Translations under genes and position numbers: made by a program
Assembly (NCBI RefSeq): GCF_009901565.1
Contig: NZ_WXEW01000001.1
Coordinates: 372,001-436,000, forward strand
Origin: Herbidospora solisilvae
GTDB lineage: Bacteria > Actinomycetota > Actinomycetes > Streptosporangiales > Streptosporangiaceae
Direction of reading: 5' to 3'
Length of the DNA: 64,000 bases
Shown: piece after piece, positions 1 to 8,433 of the stretch
Position numbering within the stretch: the first letter of the stretch is position 1
Layout of the letters: each line of letters begins with the position of its first letter
Notes under the pieces: generated by a model
What the model was told of the DNA's origin: nothing
The model's input: only the letters and a program-made list of their open reading frames with translations
The model's database searches: none

Positions 1-170
1 TTGGGCAGGTGGCTCTCCGCCTCCCACGCGGCCCCGAAGGCTTTGATCGCGTCGGCCAGCCGGGCGAAGGCTGTCTCGTCCATCCCCCGGGCGAGGCGAA
101 GCGCGCCGATGAACTCATCGGCGGCGTCCTGTAACTCCCGTCCGGCCTGAATCTTGTCCGCGTCACTCAT
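1..170 (-). CDS. Hypothetical protein, N-terminal part (runs off left edge)
   Basis: The minus strand opens with an ATG at 170 and stays open to the window edge, giving 56 residues that begin MSDADKIQAG. A good ribosome binding site (GAGGTG) lies just upstream of the ATG. The visible part is short, acidic and helical, with no motif that I recognise. The next gene to the right points the other way, so the roughly 230 bases between them must hold divergent promoters. No function is assigned. Confidence 0.6.
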   Translation of the reverse strand, partial: MSDADKIQAGRELQDAADEFIGALRLARGMDETAFARLADAIKAFGAAWEAESHLP

Positions 171-402
171 GGTCACCTCACTACCCTGACGGAACCGCTG
201 GCCCATACAACCGATGGGTGGTCGGATCTGACCTGCCGAAACCGCACATTTCCTCTTTTAGTGCGGGGCATTCATCCGATATCTCGTGACCGAATTGCCG
301 ACAAGCTCGGAAAATGCCGGGAAATGGCGTACTCGGTTAGGGTTGGCGTGGCACTATCTGCGGGTCCATTCAAGCCGGTCAGCATCTGGGGGAACACGAG
401 CG

Positions 403-1287
403 ATGCCGCCTGTTCACGGAGCCGGTGAGGATCTCGGCCACGCCGGCCCGACCGCGCTGCGCATGCTGGTCGGAGCCCAGTTGCGGGAGCTGCGCGAGGC
501 GCGGGAGATCAGCCGGGAGGACGCCGGCTTCGCCATCAGGGCCTCCGCCTCGAAGATCAGCCGCATGGAGACCGGCCAGGCCACCTTCAAGCCGCGCGAC
601 GTGGCCGACCTGCTCACCCTCTACGGCGTCACCGACGACAGGGAACGGTCGGCGATCATGATTCTGGCCGGAAGGGCGAACGAGCCCAGCTGGTGGCATC
701 CGCTGCGCGAGGTCGTGCCCCACTGGTTCGAGGCCTGCCTCGGCCTGGAGCAGGACGCGGCGCTGATCCGCACGTACGAGATCCAGTTCGTCCCCGGCCT
801 CCTCCAGACGCCCGCCTACGCCCGCGCGGTCGTCTCCCACGCCCACCGCGTCTACGACGAGGACCAGGTCGCCAAGCGGGTCGAGCTGCGGATGCGGCGG
901 CAGCGCATCCTGGTCGGGGCCGCGCCGGTGAAGTTGTGGGCGGTCGTCGACGAGGCGGCCCTGCGGCGCAGGATCGGCGGCCCGGCGGTGATGCGCGAGC
1001 AGCTGCGCCACCTCGACGAGATGAACCGGCTGCCGAACGTGACCCTCCAGGTGGTCCCGCTCGAATCGGGCTACGTCTCGCGCGGGATCGGGCCGGTCAC
1101 CCTGCTGCGCCTGGCCCAGGGCGCCTTGCCCGACGTCATCTACCTGGAACGGCTCGGCGACGCGCAGTACCTGACCAAGGACCACGAGGTGCAGCCCTAC
1201 CTGCACCTGCTGAACGAGGCCGGCACCGAGGCGGAGCCGGCCACCGCGACGAGCGAGATCCTGCGGCGCTGCATCGAGGATCTCTGA
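403..1287 (+). CDS. XRE-family helix-turn-helix regulator with DUF5753 domain
   Basis: A 294-aa protein with the two-part layout of a large actinobacterial regulator family. An N-terminal Cro/C1-type HTH (about residues 20-75, with LRELREAREIS and ASKISRMETG) is followed by a DUF5753 region (about 110-285, with LIRTYEIQFVPGLLQTPAYAR). Family members are usually 270-300 aa, which favours the ATG at 403. An in-frame GTG at 286 would add 39 residues unlike the family. These proteins are thought to control secondary metabolism and development, but their ligands are mostly unknown. The convergent neighbour is a DUF574 methyltransferase, a frequent companion of this family. An inverted repeat (CCGCAC...GTGCGG, 242-266) upstream could be an operator. 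Confidence 0.88.
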   Translation: MPPVHGAGEDLGHAGPTALRMLVGAQLRELREAREISREDAGFAIRASASKISRMETGQATFKPRDVADLLTLYGVTDDRERSAIMILAGRANEPSWWHPLREVVPHWFEACLGLEQDAALIRTYEIQFVPGLLQTPAYARAVVSHAHRVYDEDQVAKRVELRMRRQRILVGAAPVKLWAVVDEAALRRRIGGPAVMREQLRHLDEMNRLPNVTLQVVPLESGYVSRGIGPVTLLRLAQGALPDVIYLERLGDAQYLTKDHEVQPYLHLLNEAGTEAEPATATSEILRRCIEDL

Positions 1288-1297
1288 AACCGGGGCT

Positions 1298-2089
1298 CTA
1301 GGGCTTGCGGGCCACGCCCACCAGCGCGTCGACCGGCGAGGGCGGGCCGAAGGGGTCGGGGTCGGGCCGCCACTGGGTGATCGGCACGACGCCCGGCTCG
1401 ACCAGTTCCAGGCCGTCGAAGAAGCGGCTGATCTCCTCGTGGTTCCGCAGCGTGTACGGCGCCCCCGGCCCCTCGTTGAGGTCGTCCTGGGCCTTGTCGA
1501 GGGCCTCGCCCGTGACCACGTTGGAGCCGTCCCAGACGGCCAGGTAGCTGCCGGAGGGCAGCGGCTCCATCAGGGTGCGGACGATCGCGTAGGCCTCCTC
1601 GTGGTCGCCGACGTAGCCGAGGATGCCCATCAGCATCAGCGCCACCGGGCGGTCGAAGTCGAGCGACTTGGCCGCGCCGGCCAGGATGCGGGCCGGGTCG
1701 CGCAGGTCGGCGTCCATGTAGTCGGTCACGCCCTCGCGCGTGCCCACTAGGAGGGCGCGGGCGTGGGAGAGCACCAGGGGGTCGTTGTCGACGTACACGA
1801 CCCGGGCCTCGGGGTTGATCCGCTGGGCCAGGTCGTGGGTGTTGTCGACCGTCGGCAGGCCGGTGCCGACGTCGAGGAACTGGGTCACCCCCGCCTCCAC
1901 GCTGACATGGCGGACGATGCGGGCCAGCAGGTAACGCGACAGCCGGGCGATGGCCACGATGTCGGGGAAGGCCGCGGCGAACTGGTCGCCCGCCACCCGG
2001 TCAACCTCGTAGTGGTCTTTGCCGCCCAGCCAGTAGTTCCACATCCGGGCCGAATGGGGGACGGTCGTGTCGATCTTGGGGTCGTTCAC
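1298..2089 (-). CDS. SAM-dependent methyltransferase, DUF574 (Methyltransf_19) family
   Basis: 263 aa, GTG start. The N-terminus carries the family signature HSARMWNYWLGGKDHYEVDR, followed by a Rossmann-fold motif I (QFLDVGTGLPT, about residues 69-79) and an acidic motif II (VVYVDNDPLV). This matches PF04672, a family of roughly 260-280 aa abundant in Streptomyces and Streptosporangiales and usually of unknown substrate. It is convergent with the XRE-DUF5753 gene, 10 bp away. Family assignment is secure; the methyl acceptor is unknown. Confidence 0.9.
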   Translation of the reverse strand: MNDPKIDTTVPHSARMWNYWLGGKDHYEVDRVAGDQFAAAFPDIVAIARLSRYLLARIVRHVSVEAGVTQFLDVGTGLPTVDNTHDLAQRINPEARVVYVDNDPLVLSHARALLVGTREGVTDYMDADLRDPARILAGAAKSLDFDRPVALMLMGILGYVGDHEEAYAIVRTLMEPLPSGSYLAVWDGSNVVTGEALDKAQDDLNEGPGAPYTLRNHEEISRFFDGLELVEPGVVPITQWRPDPDPFGPPSPVDALVGVARKP

Positions 2090-2309
2090 CGGTGCTCCTG
2101 TCAGGTCGGCTCCCCAAGAACCTACTGTTTTCCGGCGGTTTCAACTGGTGTCCGGATATTTCCCGATGACTGCGGCGGATGGGCACTTTCGTGCTCAGTG
2201 CCATCAGGGCGAGCCCCACCAGCATCAGCACGGAGATGATAAAAAGTGCCGCGATCGCCATCGCCAGAATCGATGCGAGCATGGCGGCGACACCCAGTAG
2301 CTCGATCAT
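2001..2309 (-). CDS. Possible small membrane protein (weak)
   Basis: The N-terminal 45 residues of this 102-aa frame are strongly hydrophobic (MIELLGVAAMLASILAMAIA onward) and would form one or two membrane segments. The tail is polar and overlaps the first 89 bases of the methyltransferase gene in another frame on the same strand. No ribosome binding site is visible before the ATG. It fills an otherwise empty 255-bp gap between genes, but the overlap and missing SD make it doubtful. Confidence 0.2.
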   Translation of the reverse strand: MIELLGVAAMLASILAMAIAALFIISVLMLVGLALMALSTKVPIRRSHREISGHQLKPPENSRFLGSRPDRSTGERPQDRHDRPPFGPDVELLAGRQRPLRG

Positions 2310-2344
2310 GCGGCCGTTTTGCCCGGTATGACCATTCTCATTCC

Positions 2345-3295
2345 TTACTCAGGGGCGAGGTCGGAACCCCCCAGGACGTCCAGCCGCCGGAAGATCACGC
2401 CCTCGCGCAGCGCCCAGGGGCAGATCTCCAGGGCCGGCACCTGGAACAGGTCCATCGTCGCATCCGCCACGAGTGCGCCCGCCAGCAGCTGACCGGCGCG
2501 GCCCGCCGACACCCCCGGCAGGGCGGCCCGGCGGTCGGCCGTCATCTCGCCCATCCGCGCCGCCCACGTCGAGACCGCCTCGTGGCTGAGGTTGCGCCGG
2601 ACGTAGAGGCCCTCGCTCGACGGGGCGGCCCCAGCCATCCTGGCCAGCTGCTTGAAGGTCTTCGAGGTGGCCACGGCGTGGTCGGGGGGACCGTAGCGGG
2701 TGACCTCGCCCACCCGGCGGCCGATCTCGGTCCGGATGTGGCGGCGCAGGGCGCGGATCTCCTCGGGGCTGGGCGGGTCTTCGGTGAACCAGTCGCGGGT
2801 CAGCCGCCCGGCGCCCAGGGGCAGCGAGACGGCCGCGTCGGGGGCCTCGTCGATGCCGGAGGCGATCTCCAGGGAGCCGCCGCCGATGTCGAGGACGAGC
2901 AGGCGGCCGGACGACCAGCCGTACCAGCGCCGGACCGCCAGGAAGGTCAGCCGGGCCTCCTCCGCGCCCGACAGGACCTGGATGTCGACCTGGGTCTGGC
3001 CCTTGATCTCGGCGAGCACCTCCTCGCCGTTGCGGGCCTCGCGGACGGCGGAGGTGGCGAACGCCACCAGTTCCTCACAGCCCTTGTCCTCGGCGAAGCG
3101 CAGCGCCTCCTCGACGAAGTCGCGGAGCTTGCCGGCCCCCTGCTCGGAGAGGTGGTGGTCGTCGATGTGCTCGGCGAGTCTCATGTCGACCTTGTGGGAG
3201 AACGCCGGCTGGGGGCGGGCCCCACGGTGCGCGTCCATCACGAGGAGATGCACCGTGTTGGAACCCACGTCGAGGACACCTAGTCGCATGCCCAT
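2345..3295 (-). CDS. Ppx/GppA-family phosphatase (exopolyphosphatase-like)
   Basis: 316 aa. The N-terminus [14 protein letters not shown] is the phosphate-1 loop of the sugar kinase/Hsp70/actin-fold Ppx/GppA family. [10 protein letters not shown] (about 95-104) and the phosphate-2 loop [12 protein letters not shown] (about 134-145) complete the active site. The length equals the short, single-module actinobacterial Ppx proteins, which lack the C-terminal HD-like domain of E. coli Ppx. Family members hydrolyse long-chain polyphosphate or pppGpp; which one applies here cannot be told from sequence. ATG 3295 is preceded by AAAGGG; an ATG two codons further in is also possible. It stands alone, not in an operon. 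Confidence 0.88.
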   Translation of the reverse strand: MGMRLGVLDVGSNTVHLLVMDAHRGARPQPAFSHKVDMRLAEHIDDHHLSEQGAGKLRDFVEEALRFAEDKGCEELVAFATSAVREARNGEEVLAEIKGQTQVDIQVLSGAEEARLTFLAVRRWYGWSSGRLLVLDIGGGSLEIASGIDEAPDAAVSLPLGAGRLTRDWFTEDPPSPEEIRALRRHIRTEIGRRVGEVTRYGPPDHAVATSKTFKQLARMAGAAPSSEGLYVRRNLSHEAVSTWAARMGEMTADRRAALPGVSAGRAGQLLAGALVADATMDLFQVPALEICPWALREGVIFRRLDVLGGSDLAPE

Positions 3296-3355
3296 GACGG
3301 TATCGCCCTTTACGGAACGTTCCTGTCGCCGTTACCCCGTCGGAATGACGAAAAG

Positions 3356-3898
3356 TCACACTCTGGCCCGAAAAGCAGCGGTTTTCGTACGATTCTGACA
3401 CGCCGTGGAGCAGAAGCGCCGGGTGCCGTTGCGGGAGACGTCCACGAAGACCCGGTCGCAGCGGTCGGCCGTGCAGACCCCCAGACGGTCGCGGAACTCC
3501 CCGCCCAGCACGATCGCGAGCGCCGTGGCCCCGGACGCGGCCCAGTTGGCCGCCCACGTGCCAGTCGTGCCGTGGAAGTGGAGATGCCAGGGCTCGCCGT
3601 CGTGGCCGCTCAGGTGGGGACGGGCGTCGGTGGCGTCGAGCACCCGGTTGATCACGGTGCAGGCGTGGTCGAGGTCGCCGGAGAAGGCCGCGCGCAGGTC
3701 GGCGGCGTAGCCGGCCAGCTCGGCGACGTCGGACCCGGCGATCTCGCCGCGCTCGCGCAGCGCCGCGGCCACCTCGGCGGCCAGCTCGGGCCCCGTCGGC
3801 ACGAGATAGGGCCGCCCCCGCCGCTCCCCCGGGGTCAGCACGTTCACCAGGGTCACGAACATGGCCACAACGGCATCGGTGTGACTGTTGAAGTTCAC
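3356..3898 (-). CDS. CGNR zinc-finger protein, probable transcriptional regulator
   Basis: About 180 aa. The C-terminus carries the CGNR-type zinc finger: C-x4-C at CTADRC, then DRVFVDVSRNGTRRFCS and a last Cys in CQNR, so the name-giving Gly is replaced by Gln. The N-terminal two thirds match the ABATE-like ligand-binding region that precedes this finger in the family. I chose GTG 3898 because the family usually begins at NFNSH-like sequence; ATG 3937 would add 13 unconserved residues and has no SD. It is divergent from a methyltransferase gene, and the shared promoter holds three evenly spaced heptamers that could be its own operator. Confidence 0.82.
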   Translation of the reverse strand: MNFNSHTDAVVAMFVTLVNVLTPGERRGRPYLVPTGPELAAEVAAALRERGEIAGSDVAELAGYAADLRAAFSGDLDHACTVINRVLDATDARPHLSGHDGEPWHLHFHGTTGTWAANWAASGATALAIVLGGEFRDRLGVCTADRCDRVFVDVSRNGTRRFCSTACQNRTKTAAFRARV

Positions 3899-3903
3899 TT
3901 GAC

Positions 3904-3956
3904 CAGTTACATCCTTCGTGATTACGGTAACTGACATAAGCCTAGACGACAGTTAC
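3904..3956. promoter_or_regulatory. Three alternating 7-bp repeats, likely operator of divergent promoter
   Basis: CAGTTAC occurs at 3904-3910, its reverse complement GTAACTG at 3927-3933, and CAGTTAC again at 3950-3956. The spacing is exactly 23 bp twice, about two helical turns, so two inverted repeats share a central half-site. The array lies between the CGNR regulator and the methyltransferase. It is a natural target for the CGNR protein, which is an inference. Confidence 0.5.
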
Positions 3957-3963
3957 AAGGGAG

Positions 3964-4734
3964 ATGGCCGTGACACTCACCCGTGACCACGCCCGGCAGT
4001 GGCTCGACCGCTGGGACGTCCAGCAGGAGGGCTACCACCCCGCCCGCGAGGAGCGCTTCGCGGTTCTCATCGACGCGGTCGTGGAGACGGCCGGGCGGCC
4101 CGATCCGCTCGTCCTGGACCTGGGCTGCGGGCCCGGGTCGCTCGGCGCCCGGCTCAAGGAGCGGCTGCCGGAGGCGACCGTGGTCGGCTTCGACACCGAC
4201 CCGCTGCTCACCGCGCTCGGGAAGACGGCCTACGACGGGCTCCGGTTCGTGGACGCCGACCTGCGCGTCCCGGGGTGGAGCGCGGCCGCGGGTCTGCCCC
4301 GCCTCGCTGACGCCGCGGTCAGCACGACCGCGCTCCACTGGCTCCCGGAAGGGCCCCTGACCGACCTCTACCGGGAGCTGGCCACGGTGCTGCGGCCAGG
4401 CGGGGTGTTCCTCAACGGCGACCAGATGGCCTCCCCTGACGGCACCCGCCTGGCCGCGCTCGAGCGCGCCCTGGCCGGCCGTGCCACCGACCGGCGGTTT
4501 CCCGGGGAACGCCCGGAGAACTGGGCCGACTGGTGGGCGGCGGTGGAGCGGGACCCCGTGCTCACCGCCCTCCACGCCGACCGCGAGAAGCGCCGCGAGA
4601 TGGCCGCGCACCACGGCTCGGAGTCGCTCCACCTGGAGACCCACGTGACCGCGCTGACCAAGGCGGGCTTCGCCGAGGTCGGCACGTTGTGGCAGGAGGG
4701 CGACGACCGGCTGCTCTGCGCGTTCCTACCGTAG
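3964..4734 (+). CDS. Class I SAM-dependent methyltransferase
   Basis: 256 aa with the class I Rossmann methyltransferase core. Motif I is LVLDLGCGPGSLGARL (about residues 52-67), motif II ends VVGFDTDPLL, and motif IV is near DAAVSTTALHWL. The substrate is unknown; the core resembles the broad methyltransferase 11/25 group acting on small molecules. AAGGGAG abuts ATG 3964, so the GTG two codons later (3970), at ideal spacing, may be the true start. It is divergent from the CGNR regulator and probably under its control. Confidence 0.85.
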   Translation: MAVTLTRDHARQWLDRWDVQQEGYHPAREERFAVLIDAVVETAGRPDPLVLDLGCGPGSLGARLKERLPEATVVGFDTDPLLTALGKTAYDGLRFVDADLRVPGWSAAAGLPRLADAAVSTTALHWLPEGPLTDLYRELATVLRPGGVFLNGDQMASPDGTRLAALERALAGRATDRRFPGERPENWADWWAAVERDPVLTALHADREKRREMAAHHGSESLHLETHVTALTKAGFAEVGTLWQEGDDRLLCAFLP

Positions 4735-4740
4735 GCATCG

Positions 4741-4755
4741 GCCCGTATAGCGGGC
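4741..4755. terminator. Short hairpin between convergent genes
   Basis: GCCCG-TATAG-CGGGC forms a perfect 5-bp GC stem between the methyltransferase stop and the pobA stop, followed on the plus strand by GTATTTCTC. It could end transcription in both directions, although the T-run is poor. Confidence 0.4.
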
Positions 4756-4762
4756 GTATTTC

Positions 4763-5914
4763 TCAGACCGTCCCGGTGTAGTTGAGTGCCAGCTCCGCCG
4801 CCGCGGCCTCGGAGGTCGCGATGCGGTGGAGCTGGGCGAGCTGCAGCCGGGTCTCGTAGTCGGACTGGCCGGGGGCCAGGTGCAGCATCGTGGTCATGAA
4901 CCAGGAGAAGTGCTCGGCCCGCCAGACCCGGCGCAGGCAGATGTCGCCGTAGTCGTCGAGCAGGTCGTCCTTGCCGGTACGCCGCCAGTGCTCCAGCGCC
5001 CGCGCCAGCACCACCACGTCGGCGACGGCCAGGTTGAGGCCCTTGGCCCCGGTCGGCGGCACGATGTGGGCGGCGTCGCCGGCCAGGAACAGGCGTCCGT
5101 GCCGCATCGGCTCGGTGACGAAGCTGCGCATCGGGGTGACGGCCTTGGCGGTGATCGGCCCCCGGGCCAGCTTCCAGTCGCCGTCGATCGCGAACCGCAG
5201 GTCGAGCTCGTCCCAGATCTGCTCGTCGTCCCAGGCGGCCGGGTCGGTGTCGTTGGGCACCTGGAGGTAGAGGCGGCTGACCGTCGGGGAGCGCATGCTG
5301 TGCAGCGCGAAGCCGCGCGGCGAGTGGGCGTAGATGAGCTCGTCGGTCGAGGGGGCGACGTCGGCCAGCACGCCGAGCCACGAGTAGGGGTAGTCGGCCT
5401 CGTAGACCCGGCCCGAGGGCACGACGGCCCGCGAGATGCCGTGGAAGCCGTCGGCCCCCACGATGAAGTCGCAGGTCAGGGTCTTCTCCTGGCCCTCGTG
5501 GCGGTAGGTGACGTAGCCGTCGCCGATGGCGGTCGCCTGGGCCTCGAACAGGAGCGGGCCGCCCTCGTCGAGCTGGAGGGCGACCAGGTCCTTCACGATC
5601 TCGGTCTGGGCGTAGATCATGACGGAGCTGCCGCCGGTCAGCGCCGGGAAGTCGAGGCGGTGGGCCCGGCGGTCGAACCGCAGCTCGATCCCGTTGTGCG
5701 GGAGCCCCTCGCGGTCCATGCGGGCGCCCGCGCCGCACTCGCGCAGCGCGTCGACCGTGCCCTGTTCGAGCATGCCGGCGCGCTGGCGCTGCTCGACGTA
5801 GGCCCGGTCGCGGCTCTCCAGCACGACGGAGTCGATCCCGGCGTTGTGCAGCATCCGGGCCAGCAGCAGGCCCGCCGGGCCGCCGCCGATGACGGCGACC
5901 GTGGTGTGGGTCAT
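4763..5914 (-). CDS. pobA: 4-hydroxybenzoate 3-monooxygenase
   Basis: 383 aa FAD-dependent group A aromatic hydroxylase. It converts 4-hydroxybenzoate to protocatechuate with NAD(P)H and O2. The FAD dinucleotide motif is VIGGGPAG (residues 9-15), the DG motif is FIVGADGFHG (about 150-159), and the GD motif is LFLAGDAAHIVPPTGAKGLN (about 278). Length fits PobA (about 390 aa). It is the last gene of the pca operon: its ATG overlaps the pcaL stop by 4 bp (ATGA), so translation is coupled. Its product feeds directly into the protocatechuate dioxygenase encoded upstream in the same operon. Confidence 0.93.
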   Translation of the reverse strand: MTHTTVAVIGGGPAGLLLARMLHNAGIDSVVLESRDRAYVEQRQRAGMLEQGTVDALRECGAGARMDREGLPHNGIELRFDRRAHRLDFPALTGGSSVMIYAQTEIVKDLVALQLDEGGPLLFEAQATAIGDGYVTYRHEGQEKTLTCDFIVGADGFHGISRAVVPSGRVYEADYPYSWLGVLADVAPSTDELIYAHSPRGFALHSMRSPTVSRLYLQVPNDTDPAAWDDEQIWDELDLRFAIDGDWKLARGPITAKAVTPMRSFVTEPMRHGRLFLAGDAAHIVPPTGAKGLNLAVADVVVLARALEHWRRTGKDDLLDDYGDICLRRVWRAEHFSWFMTTMLHLAPGQSDYETRLQLAQLHRIATSEAAAAELALNYTGTV

Positions 5915-7011
5915 TCCAGGCTCCCTAGCGTGCGTTGGGCGACGGCGAAGGCGGCGTTGGCGGCCGGGACGCCGCAGTAGATCGCGGTCTGGAGGAGGAC
6001 TTCCTTGATCTCATCTGGCGTGAGACCGTTGCGGATCGCGGCTCTGACGTGCATGGCCAGCTCGTCGAGGTGGCCGCCCGCGACCAGTGCGGTGAGGGTG
6101 ACGCAGCTGCGGGTCTTCCGGTCGAGACCCGGGCGGGTCCAGATCTCGCCCCAGGCGTAGCGGGTGATCAGGTCCTGGAAGTCGGCGGTGAAGCCGGTGG
6201 TGTTCGCGACGGCCCGGTCGACGTGCTCGTCGCCCAGCACGGCCCGGCGCACCGCCATCCCGTCGAGCCGGGGCAGGTGGGCGCGCATGGCCGCCACGAC
6301 GGCGTCGGGCCGCTCGACCGGGGCCAGGTGGGCGGCGCCGGGGAGTTCCTGGAGGGCCGCGCCCGGGATGCCGTCGGCCAGTTCGCGCGCCACGGCCGGC
6401 GGTGCGGCGGGGTCGTCGCGGCCCGCGACGACCAGGGTCGGGGCGGTGATGGCCGGGAGTTCGGCGCGGACGTCGTACCCCGCCAGCGCCTCGCAACATT
6501 CGGCGTAGCCCTCGTCGTCGGCGGCCAGCAGGTCGTCGATCATGGCCTGGCCGGCGGCCTTGTCGGCGTTCCCGGTGAACCACCGGCCCCACGCCAGGTC
6601 GGCCAGGGCGCGGGTGCCCTCGCCCCGGACCAGCGCCGAACGCTCGTGCCAGCTCTCCTCGGTGCCGAACTTGGCGGCCGAGCAGACCATCGTCAGGGAG
6701 AGCACCCGGTCGGGGTGCCGCAGCGCCAGCCACGCGCCGATCGCGCCGCCCAGGGAGATCCCGCCGTAGTGGAAGGCGTCCGCCCCGGCCGCGTCGGCGA
6801 CCTTGATCACGAGCGCGGCCAGCGCCTCCATCGAGGTCGCTCCCGGCACGACCGGGGAGTCGCCGTGGCCTGGGAGGTCGTACCGCACGATCCTGAAGTG
6901 CCGCGACAGGGCGGCGGCCGGGGCGTCCCAGACGCGGAGCGAGGTGCCCAGGGACGGGCCCAGGATCAGCGCGGGCGCGTGCGCGGGCCCGTCAACGCGG
7001 AAGTTCAACAT
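5911..7011 (-). CDS. pcaL: Fused 3-oxoadipate enol-lactonase / 4-carboxymuconolactone decarboxylase
   Basis: 366 aa bifunctional enzyme, the typical actinobacterial PcaL (PcaD-PcaC fusion). Residues about 1-240 are an alpha/beta hydrolase with nucleophile elbow GISLG (84-88) and HLAPVERP near the catalytic His. Residues about 245-366 are a carboxymuconolactone decarboxylase domain (LDRKTRSCVTLTALVAGGH, then GVPAANAAF). It decarboxylates 4-carboxymuconolactone and opens the enol-lactone to 3-oxoadipate. ATG 7011 is chosen because AAGGAG sits about 8 bases upstream. The 5' end overlaps pcaB by 20 bp and the 3' end overlaps pobA by 4 bp. Confidence 0.93.
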   Translation of the reverse strand: MLNFRVDGPAHAPALILGPSLGTSLRVWDAPAAALSRHFRIVRYDLPGHGDSPVVPGATSMEALAALVIKVADAAGADAFHYGGISLGGAIGAWLALRHPDRVLSLTMVCSAAKFGTEESWHERSALVRGEGTRALADLAWGRWFTGNADKAAGQAMIDDLLAADDEGYAECCEALAGYDVRAELPAITAPTLVVAGRDDPAAPPAVARELADGIPGAALQELPGAAHLAPVERPDAVVAAMRAHLPRLDGMAVRRAVLGDEHVDRAVANTTGFTADFQDLITRYAWGEIWTRPGLDRKTRSCVTLTALVAGGHLDELAMHVRAAIRNGLTPDEIKEVLLQTAIYCGVPAANAAFAVAQRTLGSLE

Positions 7012-8419
7012 CGGCGATCTCCTTGAGACGACGGTCGAGGGCTCGATCGACGAATTCCCCCGCCGCACCGGAATAGCCGGTCGGATCGAAAAGCGCGGGA
7101 TCGATGCGAATCACCCCGGGCCGTCCATAAGGGCTTTCCGCCGCCGGATCTGGACGGATCGCACCTGCCGGTCCGCCTTGGTGATCGGGAGTGGCCGGAT
7201 GGGGCTGCCCGTCTTCTTGATCGGTCGTGGCACCGGGCCGACGCACGGCCGACCCGGTGATCTCGACGGAGACTCCGGCATGCGCGCAGGCGAGCTCCAA
7301 TGCCTGGCGGAGGGGCATGCGGAGGCGGGCCGCGTCGCGGGAGGCGGTTTCGAGCAGGTCCCGCGCGACCTTCTTGCCGATCTGCCGTGACAACTCGCCC
7401 ATGACGCGTTCGGCCACGATCAGGCCGCCCGTGAGCGACAGGTTCTCCCGCATCCGGGCCGGGTGGACCCGGAGGCCGCCCGCCAGCGCGGCCGTGTGGA
7501 AGGCCGCTCCCCCGGCCAGGCGCAGCAGGGTGCGGAGCGGTTCCCATTCGGCGTGCCACGCCCCGGCGGGGCGTTCGTCCTCGGCGGCCATGGCGCCGTA
7601 GAGGATCGCGGCCAGCGCCGGGGCCTGGCGGGCGCAGGCGGCGACCAGGGTGGCGTGGACGGGGTTGCTCTTGTGCGGCATCGCCGACGAGCCGCCGCCC
7701 GATCCCTCGGCCACCTCGCCGATCTCCGTCCGGGACAGCACCAGGACGTCGGCCGCGATCTTGCCGAGCGCCCCGCAGCAGAACGCCAGCGCCCCGGCGA
7801 GGTCGGCGACCGGGGTGCGCAGCACGTGCCAGGGCAGCACCGGCACCGCCAGCCCGAGCTCGCGCGCGAACCGCTCCATGAGCGGCACCGAGAACGTGGC
7901 CAGGGTGCCCCCCGCGCCGCCGAGCTGGGCGGGCAGGGTCACCGCGCCGAGCCGCTCGTGGGCGTCGAGCACGAGCGACCGCCACCCCGCCGCCTTCAGG
8001 CCGAACGTCGTCGGCACGGCGTGCTGGGTGAGGGTGCGGCCCGGCATGGGGGTGTCGCGGTGCTCGCGGGCCAGCTCCTCCAGCGCCCCGGCGGCCGAGG
8101 CGAGGTCGAGCAGGACCAGCCGCCGGGCCCGCGCGGCGACCAGCATGAGCGCGGTGTCCATGACGTCCTGGCTGGTCGCTCCGTCGTGGGCGCCCTCGGG
8201 CAGCGCCTTGACCAGCGGGATCACGGGGTTCCCACCGCCGTGCCCGAGGTCCCCGGGCTCCGCAGAGTCGATGGCCTCGGCCAGGTCGGGGCGGTTCTGG
8301 GCGCGGGCCAGCGCCGCCTCCGCGTCGAGCAGGGCGCGCCGGACCGCCGGGTCGGCGGTCGCCCCGTCGACCGGGGCGCCCGACCAGGCCGGGCCCAGCA
8401 GCCCGTCACCCGTGATCAC
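6992..8419 (-). CDS. pcaB: 3-carboxy-cis,cis-muconate cycloisomerase
   Basis: 475 aa member of the fumarase/aspartase superfamily. It lactonises 3-carboxymuconate to 4-carboxymuconolactone. The superfamily signature GSSAMPHKSNP is at residues 243-253, and TSQDVMDTAL (about 82-91) forms part of the active site. GTG 8419 follows GGGAGG at 5 bases. The oddity is near the C-terminus: between VSVEITGS and IRIDPALFDPTGYSG lies a roughly 48-residue Pro/Gly/Asp-rich stretch (about 390-437). It looks disordered and interrupts the usual C-terminal tail. The reading frame is intact, so the enzyme is probably functional. Confidence 0.9.
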   Translation of the reverse strand: MITGDGLLGPAWSGAPVDGATADPAVRRALLDAEAALARAQNRPDLAEAIDSAEPGDLGHGGGNPVIPLVKALPEGAHDGATSQDVMDTALMLVAARARRLVLLDLASAAGALEELAREHRDTPMPGRTLTQHAVPTTFGLKAAGWRSLVLDAHERLGAVTLPAQLGGAGGTLATFSVPLMERFARELGLAVPVLPWHVLRTPVADLAGALAFCCGALGKIAADVLVLSRTEIGEVAEGSGGGSSAMPHKSNPVHATLVAACARQAPALAAILYGAMAAEDERPAGAWHAEWEPLRTLLRLAGGAAFHTAALAGGLRVHPARMRENLSLTGGLIVAERVMGELSRQIGKKVARDLLETASRDAARLRMPLRQALELACAHAGVSVEITGSAVRRPGATTDQEDGQPHPATPDHQGGPAGAIRPDPAAESPYGRPGVIRIDPALFDPTGYSGAAGEFVDRALDRRLKEIADVELPR

Positions 8420-8433
8420 GAGAGCCTCCCGGT

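Noticed and set aside
242-266. CCGCAC...GTGCGG inverted repeat as a terminator
   Set aside because: It lies between divergent genes, where no transcript ends. It might be an operator, but a 13-base spacer and no second copy leave it unsupported.
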